From Elusimicrobiota bacterium (lineage in GTDB: Bacteria > Elusimicrobiota > Elusimicrobia > Elusimicrobiales > UBA9959): a stretch of DNA of 49,071 nt. The DNA lies in NCBI GenBank assembly GCA_026388125.1, contig JAPLKJ010000219.1:1-49071 (forward strand), in the 5' to 3' direction. Positions 31,665 to 39,381 of this stretch are shown piece by piece; position 1 is the first letter of the stretch, and the number at the start of each line of letters is the position of its first letter. Both the position numbers and the translations under genes were made by a program. Under the pieces are notes generated by a model. The model searched no databases and was not told the origin of the DNA. It worked only from the letters and a program-made list of their open reading frames with translations.

Positions 31665-32780
31665 ATGATACAGCATAAGGCCGAATACCTTAAATTTCTT
31701 CAGGACGATCCGGCCGTAGACGACCCGTCAATAAAATCTTATGTTTCCTACCTAACAACGGTTTCCCGTTTTCTTGATAAAGACATTACTCCCGCCCTTC
31801 TTCATTCGGAAACTAATAGACAAGATATTGTTCGTCGACTTCAACTTGCAGAGAAGAACGTGCACACAATAAATAATTTAAGTTCTGCTATGCGCAAGTA
31901 TGTGAAGATGGTTCAGGTTGAAAAGTTTTACCGCCCTTTAGCAGAACCTAGCTATTGGCGTATATCTTTCCGTATTGGAAATCAGGGTGAGCGCCTTTGG
32001 TTGGATTGCCTTAAGCGGGGCGTAGCTGTCATCACTTATCCGTCTCTTCACAATATCGACCTTTCCAGATTTGATAAATATGAGCCGAAAGTTAAGTGGG
32101 CAAAACTGGCTGTGTCCCAACGTTTTAGTTTAGCAGCTATTGCGTATGAAATGAAACCAGGTGACATAATTTATGTAAAAGAAGGGCCGTTTATTGTCGC
32201 CAAAGGTTTAATAACTCGTGGATATCAATTTAATCCTAGCGTTCTACACCGGCCTGATGTGACTTGGGGACATCATGTAAAGGTAGATTGGAAATATACT
32301 TACCCCGAAGGCAGAATCAAATATGTCGGGCCCACGCAAAACACGGTCCATAAACTCACTCAGGAACAAGTGACTGGCCTAGAAGCGCAGAGTAAGAGGG
32401 TTTTTTTAGATCAAGAACATCAGGAAGATGTATTGGAAGGCCGCTTAATCGAATGCCATTCACATGCTCGTGTCAGAAATCCGAAACTCGCCCAGTTCAA
32501 AAAAACTCAATCTGATTACCGATGCGAGATTTGTGGTTTTAATTTCGAAGAGACTTATGGGAATATCGGGCGGGGATATATTCTAGTTCACCACCTAAAA
32601 CCTATTGGCAGTCGCCGGAGAGCAACAAAAACGCGATTAGAAGATCTTGTTGTTATTTGCCAGAATTGCCATGCAATGCTGCACCAACAAAGGCCCCCAT
32701 TATCTCCGGACGAACTGCATTCTCTTGTGGTTCAATTTGAAAAAGACACCAGATTAATCCCCAGTGTCGCAAAAGTCTAA
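31665..32780 (+). CDS. EVE/PUA-like domain plus HNH endonuclease (candidate type IV restriction enzyme)
   Basis: The 371-aa protein has a helical N terminus (1-95). Next is an EVE-like PUA-fold domain (about 100-240; YWRISFR, MKPGDIIYVKEGPFIVAKGLI, WGHHVKVDWKYTYP). A C-terminal HNH nuclease (about 275-350) has zinc pairs CEICG and CQNCH, with catalytic His in LVHHLKPIG and Asn/His in CQNCHAMLH. EVE and SRA domains read modified bases, and EVE-HNH enzymes such as VcaM4I cut modified DNA, so a defence role against base-modified phage is likely. A TATAAT box at 31636-31641 and AGGAAA precede the ATG. The last codons fall within a repeat (32761-32860). Confidence 0.82.
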   Translation: MIQHKAEYLKFLQDDPAVDDPSIKSYVSYLTTVSRFLDKDITPALLHSETNRQDIVRRLQLAEKNVHTINNLSSAMRKYVKMVQVEKFYRPLAEPSYWRISFRIGNQGERLWLDCLKRGVAVITYPSLHNIDLSRFDKYEPKVKWAKLAVSQRFSLAAIAYEMKPGDIIYVKEGPFIVAKGLITRGYQFNPSVLHRPDVTWGHHVKVDWKYTYPEGRIKYVGPTQNTVHKLTQEQVTGLEAQSKRVFLDQEHQEDVLEGRLIECHSHARVRNPKLAQFKKTQSDYRCEICGFNFEETYGNIGRGYILVHHLKPIGSRRRATKTRLEDLVVICQNCHAMLHQQRPPLSPDELHSLVVQFEKDTRLIPSVAKV

Positions 32781-32860
32781 ATCCTTCTTTTCCCCTCGCG
32801 TCGGGAAATTCCCCCTTCCCCTCTTCGAGTGTCGCAAAAGTAGCACTTTTGCGACACTGG
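32761..32860. repeat. Three copies of a 14-bp word forming nested inverted repeats
   Basis: AGTGTCGCAAAAGT occurs at 32763-32776 and 32828-32841 in direct orientation and as its reverse complement at 32845-32858. The last two form a perfect 14-bp stem with a 3-nt loop. The outer pair matches over 16 bp. The first copy encodes the C terminus of the HNH protein. It looks like a mobile palindromic element or a terminator-like structure. Confidence 0.85.
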
Positions 32861-33199
32861 ATGGATAGGCCTGGGAATTAAATTGATGCCCCCTATTAGT
32901 TGTCGAGCTTTCTCCAAATATATCGTTGGTCTCCGTCCAAGATTCCCCTACGAATTCGCGAATGTAGGGCGGACTTAAAGTGGGACCAGATTTCACACGT
33001 TCTCACGGACCCGTTCAAATTCAAATGTTATAGTTCCGATCTACTGAGGATTGCTGGGAATAATGCGATTATGATTTTATATCATTCCATAATAGACGGT
33101 CACCTAAAAAATGCACAAAACACTATTGACAGCATGTTTGGTATGGTGCTATAATAATGCTGTTATCGGTATAGATTCATATTAGTATGGAGATTTATT
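32861..33199. other. Intergenic leader of the HTH gene
   Basis: This ~340-nt AT-rich stretch ends in a strong promoter (next entry). An 84-aa ORF in it (32900..33154) runs through the promoter and is not believable. Nothing else is visible. Confidence 0.5.
33126..33155 (+). promoter_or_regulatory. Near-ideal sigma70 promoter
   Basis: TTGACA (33126-33131) and TATAAT (33150-33155) both match consensus perfectly, with an 18-nt spacer. The HTH gene starts 45 nt downstream. Such a strong promoter suggests high basal expression unless repressed. Confidence 0.85.
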
Positions 33200-33574
33200 A
33201 TGTCAGAACAGGAACTTATCACTTTAACCGACGTCGCCGAGCGGCTGCAACTTCACCCGGAAACAGTACGCAGGCTCTACCGGCATGGCAAAATCCCGGG
33301 AATTAAATTCGGGCATCGAACGTTACGTTTTGATTATGCCAAGGTGGTGGAGGCGCTCCACAAACCCGGAATAGCAATGGCGAACATACAAGGCCCCGTC
33401 CAAGTTAAGAAATCACCAGTTTCCGATCCTAAAGCAAACATAACAGTTCAGAAGAAAGTGGAAGCTCCAGCCCCGGTTAAAACTGTTAAAGCGCCCATAG
33501 ACAAACCGACAGCGGAAACAACCATAAAGCCTAGAATGATCAGTCCAATAAACATTTTACGCCGGAAAGAATAA
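33200..33574 (+). CDS. Small excisionase-type HTH DNA-binding protein
   Basis: The 124-aa protein has an N-terminal helix_turn_helix_17/MerR-like domain (LTDVAERLQLHPETVRRLYRHGKIPGIKFGHRTLRFDYAKVVEAL, about residues 8-55). A flexible Lys/Pro/Val-rich tail follows. The HTH belongs to the same class as the tail of the methyltransferase at 27042. It may act as an excisionase or as regulator of nearby defence genes. It has its own consensus promoter and probably stands alone, with 199 nt to the NERD-helicase gene. Confidence 0.82.
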   Translation: MSEQELITLTDVAERLQLHPETVRRLYRHGKIPGIKFGHRTLRFDYAKVVEALHKPGIAMANIQGPVQVKKSPVSDPKANITVQKKVEAPAPVKTVKAPIDKPTAETTIKPRMISPINILRRKE

Positions 33575-33773
33575 CGGAAAGGAACAAGCCGGAGGTTTTC
33601 ATACGTTATTGGGCCTGTGGGAATGCCGCTGACTGGTTGCATGCATAAGTGCAATTCTGTTGTGGGCGATTCTAGCAAAGGAGCTGGGACTCTGACCGCT
33701 TGTGGGGGCAGGCACTGTTTGGGACAGACCAAAAACAGGATGTTATTATTGCGGCATTTTGTAGAATTATTTC

Positions 33774-35654
33774 ATGGGGATAATAATTCCAGATTCCGCG
33801 CTGGCTGGCGGACCGTATAAGATCGAACCCGGAGAGAAGCTGCTGCTTAAAAAGTTCAAAGAGTCTCTCCCTGAAAACTGCCTGGTGTGGCACAATGTGG
33901 ATCTGCCGCGCCATTACCAACCCGACATCATCGCCTATATTCCCCGCCTCGGGATAATCATTATTGAAGTAAAAGACTGGCTTCCGTCGACCGTAACAAA
34001 AATAGGCAAGAACAAATGGGAACTGAGCATTGACGGCCGCCGCAAAGAAGTGACTTCCCCCCTTGAGCAGGTGAGAGGCTATTTCGTGCAGCTGAAAAAC
34101 CTGCTGGAAACGCATACCACCCTGCTTTCCCAAAGCGGAGCACGAAAAGGCTCCTTCAAACTGCCCATAAGCTATTTTGTCGCCTTCAGCAAGATCAGCC
34201 GCGCGGACCTCCCGGCGGAAGCCTCGGCATTTCTGTCCGAAGATAAATTCCTGTTCAAAGAAGACATAACCGCCATAGGCAATTCCCTGAAAGGCGCGGA
34301 CCTGGCGAAATATTTCATGCGCATTTTTGCGCAAAGCTTCTGGAAAACGGAACCGCTTTCACCCAAAGAGCTTGAAACGCTGCGCGGCGCCTTATATCCC
34401 GAAATAACGCTTACAAGAAAATCGAAGACCGGCGATAAACAGATAGTTCTGGACATAACCCAAGAGCAGTTAGCTAAAAAACTGGATTCCGGGCACCATG
34501 TTGTGCGCGGTATAGCCGGCAGCGGCAAATCCCTGGTATTATGCGCCAAGGCGAAACTGCTTGCGGAAACCAAACCGGAGTGGAAAACCCTGCTGACCTG
34601 CTTTAACACCAGTTTAAAAGCGCAGCTTGTGTTTTACATTAAAAACATGAACGATATGTTCATAACGGAGCCGGCTAGGCCCAACTGGGAAATAGCCAGT
34701 TTCTACAACCTGCTTTTTAGACTCGCCCGCGAAACAGGCTATAACGGCATCCCGGATGATTTTTTCTCGCACGGAGCGGATACGCAAAGCGACGAAGAAC
34801 AAAGTCTTAAAGCCGGCGAGCATTTACAGCAGATAGCCAAGCTACCGGGCGCTCCGAAGTTCGACGCGATATTGATAGACGAGAGCCAGGATTTTCATCA
34901 CTCCTGGCTGAAAGGCCTCATGTCGCTTTTAAATCCTGAAACTAATTTTATAATTCTGGCGGAAGACCCCAACCAAAAGATCTATAAACGCAGCTTCACC
35001 TATAAAGATGCCGGGTTAAATATCGCCGGGCACGTACGAAAACTGCCGGTTACATATCGCAGTACCAGGGAAATAGTGCTCCCCGCGTCTTTATTCGTGC
35101 AGCAGTCGAACTGCGACGAGTTTTTTAAGCAGTATGTGGGCGAAGATAATTTTGCGACGCTTTTCAGTGAGCCAGCCGGGACTCCGCCGCGGCTGGCCAT
35201 TGTTAAGGACGATAGAATTTTAAGTCATTTATTGGAAAGCATCTACCGCGATACCAAAAACGGGATGGCATATTCCGACATAGCCGTTATCTGTCCCTAT
35301 AATGAGCAAACCAGAAAAGTATCCGATTTCCTGCGGCGGGCTAAAATTCCGGCGTATTGGCTTGTAAAAGACGCCAAGGCCAAAAAGGAATACGACCTTA
35401 CCCAAGACAAAGTTGTAATAACCACGATCCATTCCGCGAAAGGCCTGGAGTTCGAGAAAGTGTACTTCCTGGGTTTTGAGGCGTTCCCTTTAGATTCCCT
35501 GGAACTAAACGACCGGGAAAACGCCTCGATGATCTACGTGGCCATGACCCGGGCAAAGAAGCAGCTTGAGATAGTAAGCACCCAGCGCACCAAAACTTTC
35601 AGCAAACTAAGTGATGTAATAGCGAAATACACGACTGCGGAGAACAAGGCCTAA
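33774..35654 (+). CDS. NERD-nuclease / superfamily I helicase fusion
   Basis: The 626-aa protein starts with a NERD domain (about 15-120), a PD-(D/E)XK-like fold with QPDIIAYIPRLGIIIIEVKDW. A UvrD/RecD-like SF1 helicase follows, with Walker A VRGIAGSGKSLV near 242, Walker B ILIDESQDFH, motif III/IV region LAEDPNQKIY and PVTYRSTREI, motif V VITTIHSAKGLEFEKVYFLG and motif VI YVAMTRAKKQLEIV. NERD-helicases are frequent in bacterial defence loci and plasmids and are expected to process foreign DNA. The exact target is unknown. It converges with the restriction enzyme gene, 54 nt apart, without a visible terminator. No good ribosome-binding site is seen at ATG 33774. Confidence 0.9.
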   Translation: MGIIIPDSALAGGPYKIEPGEKLLLKKFKESLPENCLVWHNVDLPRHYQPDIIAYIPRLGIIIIEVKDWLPSTVTKIGKNKWELSIDGRRKEVTSPLEQVRGYFVQLKNLLETHTTLLSQSGARKGSFKLPISYFVAFSKISRADLPAEASAFLSEDKFLFKEDITAIGNSLKGADLAKYFMRIFAQSFWKTEPLSPKELETLRGALYPEITLTRKSKTGDKQIVLDITQEQLAKKLDSGHHVVRGIAGSGKSLVLCAKAKLLAETKPEWKTLLTCFNTSLKAQLVFYIKNMNDMFITEPARPNWEIASFYNLLFRLARETGYNGIPDDFFSHGADTQSDEEQSLKAGEHLQQIAKLPGAPKFDAILIDESQDFHHSWLKGLMSLLNPETNFIILAEDPNQKIYKRSFTYKDAGLNIAGHVRKLPVTYRSTREIVLPASLFVQQSNCDEFFKQYVGEDNFATLFSEPAGTPPRLAIVKDDRILSHLLESIYRDTKNGMAYSDIAVICPYNEQTRKVSDFLRRAKIPAYWLVKDAKAKKEYDLTQDKVVITTIHSAKGLEFEKVYFLGFEAFPLDSLELNDRENASMIYVAMTRAKKQLEIVSTQRTKTFSKLSDVIAKYTTAENKA

Positions 35655-35708
35655 CCGACGATAGAAGCCTGCTGTTTATGCAGCTGAGCGCAAATGTCAA
35701 AAAAATAT

Positions 35709-36644
35709 TTAGACCAATGGGCCGAGAAATTTATCTCCGTTAAAGTGGATCATGTGCCCTGGAACTTCCGAAACCCAGACTTCTGTTTCCCAGGCTATAT
35801 CATTTGCGTACCGTTTAAATTCCCTGAAATCCGGGAACGCGCTCACATAAATTCTGGTGGCGGGACATTTCGCAAGAATTTCTTCCAGCTCCATGTGCCG
35901 CTTTGGCGAAACCGGGCCATGCGCCGTAACCGCTTCGATCAAGAACAAATAATTCCTCGCCCTGTCGTAGAGGACAACATCGGGAAGCTTGTCGTGCTTG
36001 GTTATCGGAATGCCGAGAGCTTCTAACTCCTCTTTTTCCATGTGCAGAAGCTTATGGGCGGTGTCGCCCATATAAAGCAAACTCGCATCCGGGCAGAATC
36101 TTGCTTTAAACTCCTCGAAGATTTTAATCTGCAGTTTGTTGTGCTTTCCGGGTGATAAAGTTATGGTTTTATCTCCGCTTATGGGAAGGGCTAAGGTGTT
36201 GCTGGTTTTTACTTTTTGATACTTATCGACAAGCCGCCCCTGGGCCGCGATAAAACCACGCAGAGCTTCCTCCCATTGGGGAGTGCCGTACGTTGAAATA
36301 GTCGCTAATGCCTGCGGTGAGATGTTATAGACGTTATTCGGGCTGTTAGTCGGGCGCGTGGGATCATCGGAATTCCTTTCCGCAATCCCGGCCTGTTCAA
36401 ATTGGTGCAGAGTCTGGCGGCGTATCGTTTCGCGGGTGTTCTCGGCGTAGGTCTTGTTGTATTTGGCTTTTACGAATTTCAGAACGTCATGGACACGGAT
36501 TAAACCAGTCTTTGCGTCCTTCCATTCGCTCCGGGGCGAAAGATCGAGCAGCGCCAGCAACGTCAGGGCCGAGCGGTCATTTTGCTGCGCACGCGGGAGC
36601 CCCAAGTCTTTTAGGATCAGTGTTGCCTGTTTTATCTTGTTCAT
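35709..36644 (-). CDS. Type II restriction endonuclease, BsuBI/PstI family
   Basis: The 311-aa protein matches BsuBI/PstI enzymes in length and layout. It has a helical N-terminal domain and a C-terminal catalytic region with ASLLYMGDTAHKLLHME, LPDVVLYDRARNYLFLIEAVTAHGPVSPKRHMELEEIL (acidic catalytic cluster and Lys) and FPDFREFKRYANDIAWETEVW. PstI and BsuBI cut CTGCAG, so this is the predicted target, by family only. Its start lies within the end of the upstream methyltransferase gene (68-nt overlap), so methylase is made first and the two are translationally coupled. AAAGGA precedes the ATG. With the methylase it forms a complete restriction-modification system. Confidence 0.92.
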   Translation of the reverse strand: MNKIKQATLILKDLGLPRAQQNDRSALTLLALLDLSPRSEWKDAKTGLIRVHDVLKFVKAKYNKTYAENTRETIRRQTLHQFEQAGIAERNSDDPTRPTNSPNNVYNISPQALATISTYGTPQWEEALRGFIAAQGRLVDKYQKVKTSNTLALPISGDKTITLSPGKHNKLQIKIFEEFKARFCPDASLLYMGDTAHKLLHMEKEELEALGIPITKHDKLPDVVLYDRARNYLFLIEAVTAHGPVSPKRHMELEEILAKCPATRIYVSAFPDFREFKRYANDIAWETEVWVSEVPGHMIHFNGDKFLGPLV

Positions 36645-38307
36645 TGTCGTCCTTTAGGTTCAGCAAATTGACGGGGATATCCAGGATTTTCGCCACCAGA
36701 AGATCAAGCTTTTTCCCCGGCAGGCATTTCCGCATGCGCACCTGCCGGCCTATCTCTTTGAGTCTCGCCAGCGGTGGCAAAGGCAATGCCCGCAAGTCTC
36801 CCGCATTAACCTGGGTGTTCCCGTTAATACTCCTAAAGAAGCAATCGACAATGGAAGTGTTAAGGAATGCCGCTATACCAAAAGCCTCCTCGGCGGGGAT
36901 ATCGCTGTTTTTCTTGTGGATATAGTTCAGGTGGTTCTCTATGCCTATATATTTGCCCTTAATATCGTTTCCAAGCAGGACACCCGCATATAAGCGGCGC
37001 TGCTGTTCTTTTGACGTGAACCTTTTTAAGAGAATGTAGTTTTTTGCGGGCAGCAGGATATTCTTTGTCCGGCCGCTGGTGGTAATATATTTTTCTTTGC
37101 CCGCCCTGTCTAAAGGCCAGCGGACATCAAGCCCCTGTATGTTATGCATCCATAGGAGCGGAGTAAGTTTTTCTTTGGCATCTGGCGCGTTGAAAAGGTA
37201 TTCTTTTGCCCGGAACGCCACTACGGGACCCGTAGAAACCGACATCCCCAGGCTCTGAAAGGTTAAATTCCATTTTTGGAGGATTTTGCCGATAGCAAGC
37301 TCTTCTTTGTTCGCCGGTATCTTAATGAAAGCATCCTCATGGTGGAAAATATCCGCGTAGGGGAATTTCCCCTCCGTAAGGTCTGAGAAAGTAGAGTCAT
37401 TACTCTGGGAAACAGTGACTTCCTGGTTGGGCGTGAAGGGCGTAATGTTCCGCACCTTGATGATTATGCTTTCCTGAAGGATGTCTTCGTTATAAAAAAC
37501 ATTCTTCCTTGAATCAAAATTATGGATATTTTCGATGGAGTAGCGGTCTATTAACCACTTCCGGAACTTCATATGGTAAAGCCCCGAGCAGAAACTTCTG
37601 GGGGTGATAAACACAAGCTGGCCCTTTGGTTTCAGCAAGAGCAGGGATAATATCATGAAAAAGACGTAGATATTGGGTTGGCCGGAGGTAAAATCTTTCA
37701 AAAGTATCGTTTCGGGCGAGTCGGCGTTCAGTTTAAAGTACGGAGGATTTGAAACGATATAATCATACCGGTCTTTCGCGGGATCAGCCTCAAGAAACAT
37801 TTGGGACCGGGCCACGTTTAGATTGGCCAGGATAAAATCGGCATTGATGATCTTGTAGGTTAAATCCCAGCCTCGGTCTTTGAATTTAAGATGGCAGGCG
37901 GCTATGGTCTTTTTCAGGAAAGGAAGCACTTCCCCGTCCTTCTCGTATAAATCAATATGGAGGATTACTTTCTTGTAGTTGTTAGCCAGGACGGCGTTGC
38001 AAAAGCCCGCGGTCAGTATTCCCGCTCCCGCTCCAGGGTCCAGCAATGAGATTTTAATGGAAGGTGTTTTAGGAAGCGAGAAAAGGCCGGACATGAAATT
38101 GGAGATTTCCGGCGGCGTAAAAAATTGCCCCTTCTCTTTGCGTCCGTCGGGCGATTTAAGGATGTATGCTTCGGCGTGTGAATTAGCCAGGGAAGTTAAA
38201 GTAATGTCATTGATGAATCTTTCGCGCATTTCATTTTCCTGATACTCTATTTTATCACATACAGAAAAGGTTGGGCCGTTTATTAACGACAAAAATATTT
38301 CTCCCAT
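36577..38307 (-). CDS. Type II N6-adenine DNA methyltransferase, PstI/BsuBI/Eco57I-like
   Basis: The 576-aa protein has motif X/I region KGQFFTPPEISNFM, SAM-binding LLDPGAGAGILTAGF and catalytic motif IV YIVSNPPYFKLN (NPPY). A C-terminal target-recognition half contains IGIENHLNYIHKK and ALPLPPLARL. The order I-then-IV fits gamma-class adenine methylases such as M.PstI. It protects the host CTGCAG-type site against the partner nuclease (specificity inferred). GGAGG, 7 nt before ATG 38307, supports this start. An internal ATG at 38229 also has AGGA upstream. It is the first gene of the restriction-modification operon. The gene is AT-richer than the chromosome. Confidence 0.92.
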   Translation of the reverse strand: MGEIFLSLINGPTFSVCDKIEYQENEMRERFINDITLTSLANSHAEAYILKSPDGRKEKGQFFTPPEISNFMSGLFSLPKTPSIKISLLDPGAGAGILTAGFCNAVLANNYKKVILHIDLYEKDGEVLPFLKKTIAACHLKFKDRGWDLTYKIINADFILANLNVARSQMFLEADPAKDRYDYIVSNPPYFKLNADSPETILLKDFTSGQPNIYVFFMILSLLLLKPKGQLVFITPRSFCSGLYHMKFRKWLIDRYSIENIHNFDSRKNVFYNEDILQESIIIKVRNITPFTPNQEVTVSQSNDSTFSDLTEGKFPYADIFHHEDAFIKIPANKEELAIGKILQKWNLTFQSLGMSVSTGPVVAFRAKEYLFNAPDAKEKLTPLLWMHNIQGLDVRWPLDRAGKEKYITTSGRTKNILLPAKNYILLKRFTSKEQQRRLYAGVLLGNDIKGKYIGIENHLNYIHKKNSDIPAEEAFGIAAFLNTSIVDCFFRSINGNTQVNAGDLRALPLPPLARLKEIGRQVRMRKCLPGKKLDLLVAKILDIPVNLLNLKDDNEQDKTGNTDPKRLGAPACAAK

Positions 38308-38529
38308 AATTCAACCTCCATAACCGGCAAAATATATAAAAAGTATAGCAGACGAACCCGACATAGGCGTGACGGGTTGTAAAATGAAGGCGGCGTCGGG
38401 ATCCTTTCGGGCGGCGGCTTGCTGTTTTTCCAACCCGGTCCACACGTCAGCCCATGCGATTGGAGTTACCCACCCATTTGCTAAACATTGGCTACATACT
38501 TTATGTTATCATTGGGTAGTGGAGCCTTT

Positions 38530-39381
38530 ATGAGCAAGTGTAGCAACTGCAATGCCCCGCTATCACCAAGCTTAAGGCACTGCCCTGCATGTAGGGCAGA
38601 TGCTGGTGCACCTAATGTCAGAGAATGTGGAAGCACGGAAGAGCGGCTTGCATTAGAAGAACGCTTTGAAGTTTCAAAGAAAAGTGCATTTTCACGTGGG
38701 TGCGGAACAGAATTTTCAGATTTCATTTTACTGACAGAAAAAAGTTCTTGCGTGATTGTAAACATGCCAGCAGCTCAAGCACGTAATTTAGTGACAGATG
38801 TTAAGAATATATATGTAAATTATGAAAAATTAGTAGGAAGCGGATTACGTCTACCAGCATTAATTCCGAATGACAAAAAACGTAGTGGAATGGCTGGATT
38901 CTTCTTTGGCACTTATGATGACCAAATAATTTATGGCTTTCTCGGTTTTCCAAGCTCAAAGCTTCCATCTTATGGTGGAATTGCTTGCCAGTTAAAATCA
39001 ATTTCAATCAGAAATCGTGTAAGTTTTCTTGAGGAGAACTCCTATAGTTTCTTCAATCAGCATAAAGATGCCATCCTAAAGAGTGACTTCCCAAAAGGCT
39101 ATAGGGCAGTTTGGGGGAACCGTCATAAATTAGTAATGGCTAAACTAGGGGATAGAATTCAGAAAGGCTCTACAGATACCGACCATGAGATTCTTATTTC
39201 TGTTTCGGGGGGTATGAATAGAGAACAAGACGAATTTATTGAAGCGCACATTTTTGAAACTTTCAATGTTCACGCAATTGAAGCGATGAAAGATGCTAAC
39301 ACATCAAAGCATGATAAGGGTGCAAAAATAGACGCAAAAATAGCTCTTGAGCAATTTGCAAAGATTCAGACTACACCATGA
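38530..39381 (+). CDS. Zinc-ribbon protein of unknown function, partner of TPR gene
   Basis: The start at ATG 38530, preceded by GGAG, is preferred over the track start at 38488. The 283-aa product opens with a zinc ribbon (MSKCSNCNAPL...CPAC). A soluble domain follows, with FSDFILLTEKSSCVIVN, a glycine-rich aromatic stretch GMAGFFFGTYDDQIIYGFLGF, and SFLEENSYSFFNQH. I do not recognise it. A TTGCTA/TATGTT promoter-like pair lies upstream near 38476-38510. The stop overlaps the next start (ATGA), so the two genes are translationally coupled. They sit between a restriction-modification operon and an ABC cluster, suggesting an accessory or defence role. Confidence 0.75.
   Translation: MSKCSNCNAPLSPSLRHCPACRADAGAPNVRECGSTEERLALEERFEVSKKSAFSRGCGTEFSDFILLTEKSSCVIVNMPAAQARNLVTDVKNIYVNYEKLVGSGLRLPALIPNDKKRSGMAGFFFGTYDDQIIYGFLGFPSSKLPSYGGIACQLKSISIRNRVSFLEENSYSFFNQHKDAILKSDFPKGYRAVWGNRHKLVMAKLGDRIQKGSTDTDHEILISVSGGMNREQDEFIEAHIFETFNVHAIEAMKDANTSKHDKGAKIDAKIALEQFAKIQTTP

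Noticed and set aside
31665-32780. Homing endonuclease interpretation of the HNH gene
   Set aside because: It is a stand-alone gene with an EVE-like reader domain, with no intron or intein around it.
32754-33154. Small ORFs 32754..32996 and 32900..33154
   Set aside because: They run through the repeat element and the consensus promoter and have no ribosome-binding site or family similarity.
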